Both the position numbers and the translations under genes were made by a program. This document shows, in pieces, positions 52,874 to 60,997 of a DNA stretch of 64,000 nt. Under the pieces are notes generated by a model. It had not been told where the DNA came from, made no database searches, and saw nothing but the letters and a program-made list of their open reading frames with translations. Where the stretch lies: assembly GCA_965216205.1 (NCBI GenBank), contig OZ244139.1, positions 2,046,001 through 2,110,000 of the forward strand, written 5' to 3'. The number at the start of each line of letters is the position of its first letter. Position 1 is the first letter of the stretch. The stretch is from CADEDH01 sp965216205 (GTDB lineage: Bacteria > Actinomycetota > Acidimicrobiia > Acidimicrobiales > SZUA-35).

Positions 52874-53695
52874 TCACCTCGTCAGGCCCTGATCGTCTCG
52901 CATGCGGTCGACCTGCTTGGACACGATCGAGGCCATCTCCGGGTGGGTCAGCACCCAGAACTTCTCGTTCTGTACCGCGTCGAGCACGAGGGGGCCGACG
53001 TCGTCGGGGTCCATCCCCTCGGCCAGGCTCGCGGTGAGCATGTCCCAGAACTTCTGTCCCGTCTCGGTGCCCACGTGGGCCGCCGCCGACTCGGGATCCC
53101 GGTTGCGCTGGCTGTCCACGATGTTCGTGTTGATCGGCCCCGGGCACAGCACCGACGCCCGCACCGGTGAGCCGGCGAGGCGCAGATCCCGCTCGAGCGA
53201 TGCCATCAGCGCCACCACCCCGTGCTTGGCGACGTTGTAGGCGCCCAGCGAGGCGCCGGCGTACAGGCCCGCCATCGACGCCGTCGAGTTGATGTGCCCC
53301 TCGCCCTGCTCCTGCATCAGCGGCAGGAAGGTGTGCACGCCGTAGATCGGACCCCAGAGATCGATGTCGATCGTCCAGCGCCAGTCCTCCAGCGACGTCG
53401 AACCTATCGGGTCGGCGACCCCGACCCCGGCGTTGTTGCACAACACGTGCACGGCCCCGAAGCGCTCCACGGCGGCCGCCGCCAGCGCCTCGACCTGCTC
53501 GAGCTTCGACACGTCGGTCTTCACCCCGATGATGTCGGTCTGGGCGGCGAGCTCGGCCGTGGTCTCGTCGAGCGGCGCCTGCTCGATGTCGGCCAACACC
53601 AGGTTCATCCCCGCCCCGGCGAGACATCGGGCGATGCCGCGGCCGATACCGCTCGCCCCGCCGGTCACCACTGCGGTCTTGCCTGCAACATCCAT
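52874..53695 (-). CDS. Short-chain dehydrogenase/reductase
   Basis: 273 residues from an ATG at 53695 with AGGAG 7 nt before it. Motifs: TGGASGIGRGIARCL, CNNAGVGVAD, and YNVAKHGVVAL (Tyr, Lys); the catalytic Ser lies in INSTASMAGLYAG. The C-terminus is longer than minimal SDRs, as in families acting on steroid or aromatic alcohols. Directly upstream of the MFS gene; the two probably share an mRNA. Confidence 0.92.
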   Translation of the reverse strand: MDVAGKTAVVTGGASGIGRGIARCLAGAGMNLVLADIEQAPLDETTAELAAQTDIIGVKTDVSKLEQVEALAAAAVERFGAVHVLCNNAGVGVADPIGSTSLEDWRWTIDIDLWGPIYGVHTFLPLMQEQGEGHINSTASMAGLYAGASLGAYNVAKHGVVALMASLERDLRLAGSPVRASVLCPGPINTNIVDSQRNRDPESAAAHVGTETGQKFWDMLTASLAEGMDPDDVGPLVLDAVQNEKFWVLTHPEMASIVSKQVDRMRDDQGLTR

Positions 53696-53797
53696 CGTCG
53701 ATCTCCTGTCGTCGTTCGGGCGTCAGCATGGCGCACGCCGACGTGAATCGGGCAACTCGTCAGCCCGGGCGCGATCGAGCCGCGGCCAGCCTCGGAC

Positions 53798-54595
53798 TCA
53801 GGTCGCCTCGCGGTCCGATGCGAGATGCCCGGCCCGATGGCCGCCCTTCCAGTCCTCCTGGGCCGGCTCCGCCGACGCCTCGCCGAGGATCGAGAGCTGC
53901 GGCACCTCGCGGAGGCTCCGCTTCATCTCGGCGAAGCCGGGGAACGCGGCGAGGGTGGTCACCGCCTCCCAGAGCCGGACCGCATCGTCCGGCTCCGGCA
54001 CCCGCGAGATGACCGGACCGAAGAACGACATTGCCGCGCCGCCTTCTTGACGGAACGTGATGATCGGCGTGCCGACGTCCCGCCCGGTCCGCGACAGCGC
54101 CAACTCGGTCTCCTCGTCGAGCAGCCCGTCCCACGACTCGTCGTCGAGGGCCTCCACATAATCGGTCGACAGCCCCGCCGCCTCGAGCACCTCGGTCACG
54201 TGCTCCGGTGTCGAGAGGTGCTTCCGCATGCCAGAGCCCTTCGGCCGGTCCCAGTAGCTGTGGCCGTAGGCGGCGACGACCGGCCCGAGCGCGGCCCGGC
54301 CCTCGGCCGCCCGGATCGCCGCCGCCACCCGCAGCATCCGGAGGCCGGCCGTGTGGCCGTGCTCGTACTCCGGCGGGAACTCGGTGGCGTAGTCCTTGTC
54401 CTTGTTCAGCAGCCGCAGCGAGATGAACCGCCAGTCGACCGAGTAGCCGGTCTGGGCGACGACGAGGTCGAGCCAGCGGGACGTGATCCACGCGAACGGG
54501 CAGACCGGGTCCCAGAAGAACTCGATGTCATAGGAAGGGTCCGACGCCGGCATCGTCCGGTCGAGGTCGCTGGTGGCGGTCATCGATGAGGTCAT
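53798..54595 (-). CDS. DsbA family protein, Rv2466c (mycothiol-dependent reductase)-like
   Basis: 265 residues. FFWDPVCPFAWITSRWL holds the thioredoxin active site in the Rv2466c arrangement, but only one Cys is present, so a monothiol (mycothiol-linked) mechanism is expected. PIITFRQEGGAAMSFFGPVISRVP carries the family's cis-Pro region. In mycobacteria this family reduces mycothiol-linked disulfides and nitro prodrugs. Confidence 0.85.
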   Translation of the reverse strand: MTSSMTATSDLDRTMPASDPSYDIEFFWDPVCPFAWITSRWLDLVVAQTGYSVDWRFISLRLLNKDKDYATEFPPEYEHGHTAGLRMLRVAAAIRAAEGRAALGPVVAAYGHSYWDRPKGSGMRKHLSTPEHVTEVLEAAGLSTDYVEALDDESWDGLLDEETELALSRTGRDVGTPIITFRQEGGAAMSFFGPVISRVPEPDDAVRLWEAVTTLAAFPGFAEMKRSLREVPQLSILGEASAEPAQEDWKGGHRAGHLASDREAT

Positions 54596-54658
54596 CCCCC
54601 GATCTTCGTCCGACTCGCCGGTGAGGGCCAGTCATTCGGCTGCGATGTCGGTGTCAGC

Positions 54659-56944
54659 TCAGAGACGTATGACCCGCGTCGAACGCGAGGTCGCGGCGAA
54701 CGAGAGCACGATGAGCGCGGCCATCTGGATCGCGGCGAGACCGAAGTTGACCGCCTGGGTGCCCGAGGTGGTCTGCCACCGGGGGTTGGAGCACGAGATC
54801 GTGCGACCGAGCAGCGCGAGCTGGAGCTGCGCCTCGAGCCCGGTCGGGTTGCATCCCTCGCGTTCGAGCACGTCGGCGGTGACCGCCGCCGCCGAACTGC
54901 CCCACTGCACGGGGTTGACCCAGCTCACCTGCTCGAGCACCGGCTTGTCGGCCGTGGGTATCAACAGGCCCGAGAACAGCACGATCGGGATCAGCACGAT
55001 CGGGAGCAGTGCCATCGCCTTGCTCGCGTCCTGGACGTAGCCCGAGAGCGCCAACCCGATCCCGACGCTGGCGAGGCCCACCGCGGCGAGCGCGAGGATC
55101 AGCTCGACGTTCCCGCTCGGGAGCAACACCCCGTCGCCAACGGGCACCCGCTGCCGACTCGTCGCCGTGACGTAGAGCACGACCGACTGCACGATCGTGA
55201 TCGCCGACAGGACCGCCCACCGGCTGGCGACCAGCGAGCTCGGCGAGACGCCGACCGCCCGCTCCCGGAGGAAGGTCCGTCGCTCCTTGACGATCTCCCG
55301 GACGCTGTTCGAGGCGCCGATCCACACCATCGCCAGCACACAGGCGAGCACGAACTCCCTGGCTGCGGTGGAGGGTCGGAGCGAGGTGGCGAAGACGTTC
55401 CGGCTGAGCACGAGCGAGAAGAGGATGCCGAGCACCGGCGCCTGGGCGAGGAGCAGCAGGAGGCTCTTCGGGTCGGCGACGATCGATCGGGCGTAGCGTC
55501 CGGTCATGACGGCGAAGTCGCTGAACCACGAGCGGTCGATCGGCGGTGCGTCCAGCGCACCGCTCCGGGAGGCGCCGGGGCCGCCAGCACCGTCGATGCC
55601 CGCTGGCGGTGAGCCGACGTGGCGGCGGTAGGCGTCGGTGCCGCTGAAGTACGCAGCCCATCGGGCGCCGGTGTCGGGGGTGAGGCGGGCGAACACCTCC
55701 GACCAGCCGTCGGCGCCGAAGTGGGCGAGTACCTCCGGCGGCGTCCCGACGAAGGCCATGTGACCTCCCGGCGCCATCACGACCACCAGATCGGCTCGCT
55801 CCGCAGCCTCGGTGCTGTGAGTGACCAGCACGGTGGTCGTTCCCCGATCGGCCAGCGCCCGCAACTCGTCGATCAGGCCCAGCTCGAGGCCGGGGTCGAG
55901 CCCCGACGTCGGCTCGTCCAGCACCATCATCACCGGAGACGACACCAGCTCGTAGCCGACGCTCACCCGCTTCTTCTGGCCGCCGGAGAGCTTCGCCACC
56001 CGGGTGTCGATGCGGTCGCTCAACCCGAGGGTGCGGGTGGTGGCCACCACCGAGTCGTCGATCGCTTCGCCCTCGGCGTTCGCCGGGAGGCGGAGCTTGG
56101 CCGCAGCCCGGAGCGCCTGGCGAACCGTCAGCCGTTCGTGGACGGCGTCGTACTGGGGCACGACTCCGATCCGACGCCGAATGGCCGGCGACATCACCTC
56201 GCCGTCGATCGTGACCGTCCCGGTCGTCGGGGCGCTCCGACCGCTCAGGAGGTTGGCGAGCGTCGACTTGCCGCAGCCACTCGGACCGATGATCGCCACC
56301 ATCGATCCGGCCGGTACAGAGAGGGAGACATCGTGGAGGATCGTGAGATCGTCGTCGACCACGACGGAGAGGTTCTCGGCCCGGAGATCCACGCCGCGGC
56401 CCCCGGCCGGTCCGGCTCGATGCCCGGGCCCAGCTGCACCAGCGAGGGCCGGGTCGAGGAACCCGGCGATCCCGGCCGGCTGACCGGGGTGGCCGTGGTC
56501 GGGGTGGACATGGCCGCCGCCCTGGATCGCCGGACGGTAGCCCGCCGACCCGACGGGCGCATCGGGCGCCTCGATCGCCTGGGCCTGCACCGTCTCCGCG
56601 TCAGCCAGCGCGACGCCATCGGTGGGCGACGACGCGTCGACCGTCGGCTGGGCGACGATCGCCTCGACCACGCACCCCGCCGACGGCGGACCGAGCGTGA
56701 ATCGCGTCACACCCGGCGGCAGGCCGACGGCGTGGTGCTGCTGACCGTCGGGCCCGTAGAGACCGTTGGCCGAGCCGAGGTCGACGACCGACCAGCCGGC
56801 GCCGTCGCGGTGGAGTCGAGCGTGCTTCCTCGAGACGATGTCGGCGCGAACGGGCAGGTCGACAGCAGTGCTGCGCCCGATGATCGCCCCGTCGCCAGCG
56901 GTGACCTCCTGCCCTTCGATCCGGAGCTGAATGCTGTCCGCCAC
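54659..56944 (-). CDS. FHA-domain ABC-2 transporter (Rv1747-like)
   Basis: 761 residues from a GTG at 56944. An FHA domain (about 1-90; VSRKHARLHRDGAGW and GSANGLYG) binds phosphothreonine and so may be controlled by a Ser/Thr kinase. An ATP-binding domain (about 190-410) has Walker A GPSGCGKST and LSGGQKKRVSVGYEL. A six-helix ABC-2 permease follows. This is the layout of mycobacterial Rv1747. TAGGGT ends 8 nt before the start. A Pro-rich linker (110-180) carries His-Gly repeats. Confidence 0.93.
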   Translation of the reverse strand: MADSIQLRIEGQEVTAGDGAIIGRSTAVDLPVRADIVSRKHARLHRDGAGWSVVDLGSANGLYGPDGQQHHAVGLPPGVTRFTLGPPSAGCVVEAIVAQPTVDASSPTDGVALADAETVQAQAIEAPDAPVGSAGYRPAIQGGGHVHPDHGHPGQPAGIAGFLDPALAGAAGPGHRAGPAGGRGVDLRAENLSVVVDDDLTILHDVSLSVPAGSMVAIIGPSGCGKSTLANLLSGRSAPTTGTVTIDGEVMSPAIRRRIGVVPQYDAVHERLTVRQALRAAAKLRLPANAEGEAIDDSVVATTRTLGLSDRIDTRVAKLSGGQKKRVSVGYELVSSPVMMVLDEPTSGLDPGLELGLIDELRALADRGTTTVLVTHSTEAAERADLVVVMAPGGHMAFVGTPPEVLAHFGADGWSEVFARLTPDTGARWAAYFSGTDAYRRHVGSPPAGIDGAGGPGASRSGALDAPPIDRSWFSDFAVMTGRYARSIVADPKSLLLLLAQAPVLGILFSLVLSRNVFATSLRPSTAAREFVLACVLAMVWIGASNSVREIVKERRTFLRERAVGVSPSSLVASRWAVLSAITIVQSVVLYVTATSRQRVPVGDGVLLPSGNVELILALAAVGLASVGIGLALSGYVQDASKAMALLPIVLIPIVLFSGLLIPTADKPVLEQVSWVNPVQWGSSAAAVTADVLEREGCNPTGLEAQLQLALLGRTISCSNPRWQTTSGTQAVNFGLAAIQMAALIVLSFAATSRSTRVIRL

Positions 56945-56952
56945 GCCTCTGA

Positions 56953-56958
56953 ACCCTA
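56953..56958 (-). promoter_or_regulatory. Leaderless -10 box of the FHA-ABC gene
   Basis: TAGGGT on the minus strand, 8 nt before the GTG at 56944. Confidence 0.4.
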
Positions 56959-57105
56959 GTGGGATCCGCCCTCAGAGGACGCCGGAGCCGCCACTTCCCC
57001 CGCAACCCCCGCCGGATCCGGTTCGGTGGTGGAGAAATTCCGTATCACGGCCTCGGTGGCGCCGTCTACATTCCGGTTGCCACACGAGCCAGGAAGGAGG
57101 CACGC

Positions 57106-57234
57106 ATGGTCCAACCGTCCACAGGAGCGCCCGCCGCTCCGATCTCCAACCATCTACCGCAAAGGAGCGATCATGGTGTTTCTCGACTACCGAACGCTGA
57201 AGACCGAGCACGACGAACGAATCCGACAGGCTGA
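57106..57234 (+). CDS. Short upstream ORF with a strong ribosome site
   Basis: 42 codons starting MVQPSTGAPAAPIS after AGGAAGGAGG, the best Shine-Dalgarno in the window. It overlaps the next ORF in another frame and ends 61 nt inside it. It may be a real small protein or a leader that tunes translation of the next gene. No family recognised. Confidence 0.45.
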   Translation: MVQPSTGAPAAPISNHLPQRSDHGVSRLPNAEDRARRTNPTG

Positions 57235-57343
57235 GGTCGCCAACCTCGCTCGGGCCGCCGCTGCCAAGCGGCGCCGCGAGCAGCCCCGGCCCCTCTTCCG
57301 CCGTCGGTCTCTTCGCACGCTGGTTCGCCGGGCGTTCGCCTGA
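57173..57343 (+). CDS. Small basic protein, 56 residues
   Basis: Starts MVFLDYRTLKTEHDERIRQ with AAAGGAG 6 nt upstream, and ends in a very basic tail (KRRREQPRPLFRRRSLRTLVRR). The helical N-terminal half is acidic and the C-terminal half basic. No function can be assigned. A hairpin follows the stop. Confidence 0.6.
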   Translation: MVFLDYRTLKTEHDERIRQAEVANLARAAAAKRRREQPRPLFRRRSLRTLVRRAFA

Positions 57344-57350
57344 GAACCCG

Positions 57351-57371
57351 CTGCGAGCGGCTCGCTCGCAG
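57351..57371 (+). terminator. Hairpin terminator after the small basic protein gene
   Basis: CTGCGAGC (57351-57358) and GCTCGCAG (57364-57371) with a 5-nt loop; no T-run. It begins 7 nt after the stop. Confidence 0.65.
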
Positions 57372-57425
57372 TGATCGACGTACCCCACACGCAACACCAG
57401 TACCCACACACCCATCAGCAGAACC

Positions 57426-57459
57426 CACCACCGGGCCGACGACGAGTCGCCCGGTGGTG
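57426..57459. terminator. Second hairpin before the LLM gene
   Basis: Arms 57426-57436 (CACCACCGGGC) and 57449-57459 are perfectly complementary (11 bp) around a 12-nt loop. Likely a terminator or mRNA structure in the gap. Confidence 0.55.
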
Positions 57460-57546
57460 TCGCGTCCGGGCGGTGTCCTAGAGTCGAAGAAGGTTCGAGT
57501 ATCGAAGTAGACCTGGGCCAGGAGCGGTCCGGAAGCGAGGTTCGCC

Positions 57547-58644
57547 ATGCACGTCGGAATGTCGGTCATCTTCCAGAATCCGGGCGAACGAGTCCCGGAC
57601 GCCCAGATCTACGCCCAGGACCTCGCTCTGGCCCGCCTGGCCGAACCGCTCGGGTTCGAGTCGATCTGGAGCGTGGAGCATCACTTCACCGACTACACGA
57701 TGTGCCCCGACGTCTTCCAGTTCCTCACCTACATGGCGGCGTGCACCGAGAACATCCAACTCGGGTCGATGGTGTGCGTGCTGCCGTGGCACGACCCGAT
57801 GCGGGTCGCCGAGCAGGTCGCCATGCTCGACGTGATGTCGGGCGGCCGGGTCATCCTCGGCATGGGCCGCGGCACGGGCCGGGTCGAGTTCGAGGGGTTC
57901 CGGGTCGAGATGCCCGAGGCCCGAAAGCGGTTCGCCGAATCGGCCGACATGGTGCTCAACGGGCTCGAGAACGGCTACGTCGAGTACGACGGGGAGTTCG
58001 TCCGTCAGCCCCGCAAGGACATCCGGCCCCGGCCCAGCAAGTCGTTCCGCGGTCGGACCTATGCGGCGGCAGTGTCGACCGAGTCGGCGAAGATCATGGC
58101 GGAGATGGGGGTCGGCATCCTCATCGTGCCCCAGAAGCCGTGGCCGACCGTCCGCGACGAACTGGCCACCTACCGGGGAACCTACCGGGAGGCGACCGGC
58201 GAGGAACCGCCGCCGCCGATGGTGGCAGGGTGGACGTTCGTCGACTCGTCCGCCGACCGGGCCGAGGAGATGGCCCGGAAGTACATCGGTGGCTACTGGG
58301 ACTCGATCATCGAGCACTACGAGTTCGACAAGGACCATCTCAAGAACACGCCGGGCTATGAGTTCCACGGTCAGATGTACGACCTGATCAACGCCCCGGG
58401 TGGCTATGAGCGGACGACCGACTTCTTCGTCAACCTCCAGGTCTGGGGCACGCCGGAGCAGGTGATCGAGAAGATCACCACCATCCAGGACAACACCTAC
58501 AACGACGGTTACATGGGCGTCTTCTCCTACGCCGGCATGCCGGCCGACGAGGCCGAGCGCAACGCTCGTCTCTTCGCCGCCGAGGTCATGCCCGAGCTAC
58601 AGGCCATGGCCCCGGTCCACGACCGCCTCGGCATGCCCGCCTGA
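57547..58644 (+). CDS. LLM class flavin-dependent monooxygenase
   Basis: 365 residues. FESIWSVEHHFTDYTMCPDVF near the N-terminus, LGSMVCVLPWHDPMRVAEQVAMLD and SGGRVILGMGRGTGRVEF are the luciferase-like core; a glycine-rich WGTPEQVIEKITTI motif closes it. Similar to alkanal or terpenoid oxygenases. ATG at 57547 has GCGAGG about 7 nt upstream. Followed by the 71-bp repeats. Confidence 0.9.
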   Translation: MHVGMSVIFQNPGERVPDAQIYAQDLALARLAEPLGFESIWSVEHHFTDYTMCPDVFQFLTYMAACTENIQLGSMVCVLPWHDPMRVAEQVAMLDVMSGGRVILGMGRGTGRVEFEGFRVEMPEARKRFAESADMVLNGLENGYVEYDGEFVRQPRKDIRPRPSKSFRGRTYAAAVSTESAKIMAEMGVGILIVPQKPWPTVRDELATYRGTYREATGEEPPPPMVAGWTFVDSSADRAEEMARKYIGGYWDSIIEHYEFDKDHLKNTPGYEFHGQMYDLINAPGGYERTTDFFVNLQVWGTPEQVIEKITTIQDNTYNDGYMGVFSYAGMPADEAERNARLFAAEVMPELQAMAPVHDRLGMPA

Positions 58645-58687
58645 TCGACGGCGACGCCGCCCCTGCGTCCTCTGCCACCCGCGCCGG

Positions 58688-58980
58688 TTGGCGGCTGTGG
58701 GCCTCGCTGGTGAGGCTTGTGGCCGCCATCGGGTGGGTGCGGGTGGGTGCCGTGCGCGTTGGCGGGTGTGGGCCTCGTGGGTGAGGCTTGTGGCCGCCAT
58801 CGGGTGGGTGCGGGTGGGTGCCGTGCGCGTTGGCGGGTGTGGGCCTCGTGGGTGAGGCTTGTGGCCGCCATCGGGTGGGTGCGGGTGGGTGCCGTGCGCG
58901 TTGGCGGGTGTGGCCTCGTGGGTGACGCTTGTGGCCGCCCGGTGTGGGCCTCGTGGGTGACGCTTGTGGCCGCCATCGGG
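58688..58980 (+). repeat. 71-bp tandem repeats with G-quadruplex motifs, left block
   Basis: Units start at 58688, 58759, 58830 and 58901 (spacing 71 bp), then a shortened copy. Each full unit begins TTGGCGGGTGTGGGCCTCG and holds GGGTGGGTGCGGGTGGG (for example 58731-58747), a canonical quadruplex motif with loops of 1, 3 and 1 nt. No spacers or diverged inserts separate units. Confidence 0.95.
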
Positions 58981-58997
58981 GGGCGGATACCGAGGAG

Positions 58998-59972
58998 TCA
59001 GGCGGCCGATCGGCGGTTCGACCGGCCGCTGATGGTGCCGGTTTGCGTTCGCCGGAGCTCGATGATCCGGGCGATCTCGCCGACGACGCCTCGACGGTCG
59101 CGCTCCAGCTCACGCCAACCGACGCGTACGGTCGCCCACCCGTGTGCGCTGGCTACCCGATCGCGTTGCCGGTCGTTGTCGTGGGCCTGGGTCACCTGGC
59201 GGAACCGCCGCCCGTCGCACTCGACGATCGTGCGTCCAGCGGGATCGGCTGCGTCGACGATCCCTCGCACGCCCTCGTACCACTCCGGTCGGAACTGTCG
59301 GTGCAGCCCCGTGACCCCGAGCGCTTCGAGGCCGCCGAGCACGATGATCTCGAGCTTCGATTCGGGGAAAGGCTGGTCGTCGACCAGCTCGGCAAGGATC
59401 CGAGCGAGTCGACGGGTGCCGGCGACCTGCCGCTTCCGTCGCGCCTCACAGCAGGCGATCAGCTCGTCTGCGGACGGCTTGCGGGCGGCGAGCTGGGTCT
59501 CGACGACATGAATCAGTCGCCGGTCGCCCATGAGGGGTGCGAGGTCGCAGATCGTCCGTGCCGGGGAGGTCACACGTCGTCCATCGATCGTCACGACGTC
59601 GACCTCTGGCAGGTGTCTCGTCTCGTGGACGATGACGCCTGGGGGTTGCAGACTCGCGCCGTGCTGGACCACGACGTGAGGAAGCGTGACGTCGTCGGGA
59701 CGCCAAGGCCAGCCGTGGAGCTCTGTCGCCGTCGTGTGCGAGTAGGCGCCAGCCGGGTGGGCGAGTAGCACTGCCGCCGCCGACGAGATGGGCGATCGCA
59801 GCATCGAGACGATGTAGTACCCGGTGAGAACCCGCTCGATCGTGCCGGCGCGGAGCCGCCGATCGATGGTTGCACGAGCGATGCCGAGGTCGAGCAGCTG
59901 CTGCCGGGAGACGGCTCCGTCGTTCCTGAGCGCCAACTCGAAGATCCGCTGGTCTATCTGATGTCGGGCCAT
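58998..59972 (-). CDS. AbiEi-type antitoxin-like protein with DUF559/Vsr-like C-terminus
   Basis: 324 residues. N-terminus: helix-turn-helix with DGAVSRQQLLDLGIARATIDRRLRAGTIERVLTGYYIV, the AbiEi pattern. Middle: TTATELHGWP and HETRHLPEVDVVTIDGRRVTSPARTICDLA. C-terminus: GRTIVECDGRRFRQVTQAHDNDRQRDRVASAHGW, a Vsr/DUF559 endonuclease-like block with ECDG and D-x-x-R. No AbiEii nucleotidyltransferase toxin gene is adjacent. The gene is bracketed by the same 71-bp repeat family. Confidence 0.85.
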   Translation of the reverse strand: MARHQIDQRIFELALRNDGAVSRQQLLDLGIARATIDRRLRAGTIERVLTGYYIVSMLRSPISSAAAVLLAHPAGAYSHTTATELHGWPWRPDDVTLPHVVVQHGASLQPPGVIVHETRHLPEVDVVTIDGRRVTSPARTICDLAPLMGDRRLIHVVETQLAARKPSADELIACCEARRKRQVAGTRRLARILAELVDDQPFPESKLEIIVLGGLEALGVTGLHRQFRPEWYEGVRGIVDAADPAGRTIVECDGRRFRQVTQAHDNDRQRDRVASAHGWATVRVGWRELERDRRGVVGEIARIIELRRTQTGTISGRSNRRSAA

Positions 59973-60040
59973 GCCGACGAGTGTGCTCGCGCCCTGTGAC
60001 AGTGAGCGCCAGTAAGAGTGAACGATGGGTGATCATGGCG

Positions 60041-60190
60041 CGTTGGCGGGTGTGGGCCTCGTGGGTGAGGCTTGTGGCCGCCAACGGGCGAGTGCGGGTG
60101 GGTTCGTGGCGCGTTGGCGGGTGTGGGCGTCGTGGGTGAGGCTTGTGGCCGCCAACGGGTGGATGCGGGTGGATGCGGGCGGGTGGCGGC
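60041..60190 (+). repeat. 71-bp tandem repeats, right block
   Basis: Two units starting with TT at 60043 and 60114 (spacing 71 bp) share the GTGGGTGAGGCTTGTGGCCG core with the left block, in the same orientation. The G-rich part is diverged here (for example GGGTGGATGC at about 60158). Confidence 0.9.
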
Positions 60191-60241
60191 GCCAACGGGG
60201 ATCGCCGGCCGAGAGCGGTTGGTGGCTAGAGCGGTCGGTGG

Positions 60242-60997
60242 CTAGGACGAGGTGGAGGCGAGGCGGCGGGTGCCTTCGATCGCTGGCTTCACCGGGTCCA
60301 TGACGAAGCGGGGCGCATCGAGTTGCAGGTCGGCCCGGCAGGCGACGGCGACCACGGGATAGACCGGGTCGAGACCAGCGATGCCGAGGGCGTCGGGGTC
60401 GAACGTTGCGAGCTCGGCTCGCCCGCGATCGGCCGAGGAGTACTCGTAGGTCGGGTCGACCTGCACGATGACCGGGTCCTGACCGTCGAGGTTGGTGAGG
60501 TGGAGGTTGTCGAACAGCTCGAGGTCGCCAGGGGCGACCGGCTCCGGATCCTCGAGGCTGAGGTCGAGCGCGACGTCGCCGTCGATCGCAACCACGCCCC
60601 GTATCGACCCGTACCGCCGCAGGAAGTTGACCTCCGCGACCCCAACCCGGTAGCCCCAGCCGGCTGCCAGCCCGTCAGCCGCGGCCCCGTTGTCGGTCCA
60701 CGAGCCGAGGAGGAGGCCCCGCGGTCTGATTCCGGCCCGAACGATCAGGCGCACCATCGCCAGCGTGAACGGTCCATGGGGACTGCTCGGGAAGTGGAGC
60801 ACGCTGAACGTGGCGTACGGCGGGATGCTCGGGTGCAGCGCCGGCGGGGTGACGGCGAGCGCTGGCTCCTCGTCGACCTCGAAGCTGACCTGGACCACGT
60901 CGGCCCCCGGCAGCTCCCACCCGGTGGGGGAGAGGTCCGTCATCGTCGGCGCATCGGCCAGTGCCGCGTCGACATCGAGCTTGCCGAAGAACGGCAT
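60242..60997 (-). CDS. Acetoacetate decarboxylase (ADC) family protein
   Basis: 251 residues from an ATG at 60997 that overlaps the LLM stop (TGATG). The fold signature is seen in YATFSVLHFPSSPHGPFTLAMVRL, LLGSWTDNGAAADGLAAGWGYRVGVAEVNFLRRYGSI. ADC-family proteins decarboxylate beta-keto acids or bind similar molecules. The catalytic Lys cannot be pinned with confidence, so enzymatic activity is open. Coupled to an LLM monooxygenase. Confidence 0.78.
   Translation of the reverse strand: MPFFGKLDVDAALADAPTMTDLSPTGWELPGADVVQVSFEVDEEPALAVTPPALHPSIPPYATFSVLHFPSSPHGPFTLAMVRLIVRAGIRPRGLLLGSWTDNGAAADGLAAGWGYRVGVAEVNFLRRYGSIRGVVAIDGDVALDLSLEDPEPVAPGDLELFDNLHLTNLDGQDPVIVQVDPTYEYSSADRGRAELATFDPDALGIAGLDPVYPVVAVACRADLQLDAPRFVMDPVKPAIEGTRRLASTSS

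Noticed and set aside
58688..60190. CRISPR array
   Set aside because: The 71-bp units abut each other without unique spacers, and no cas genes are near.
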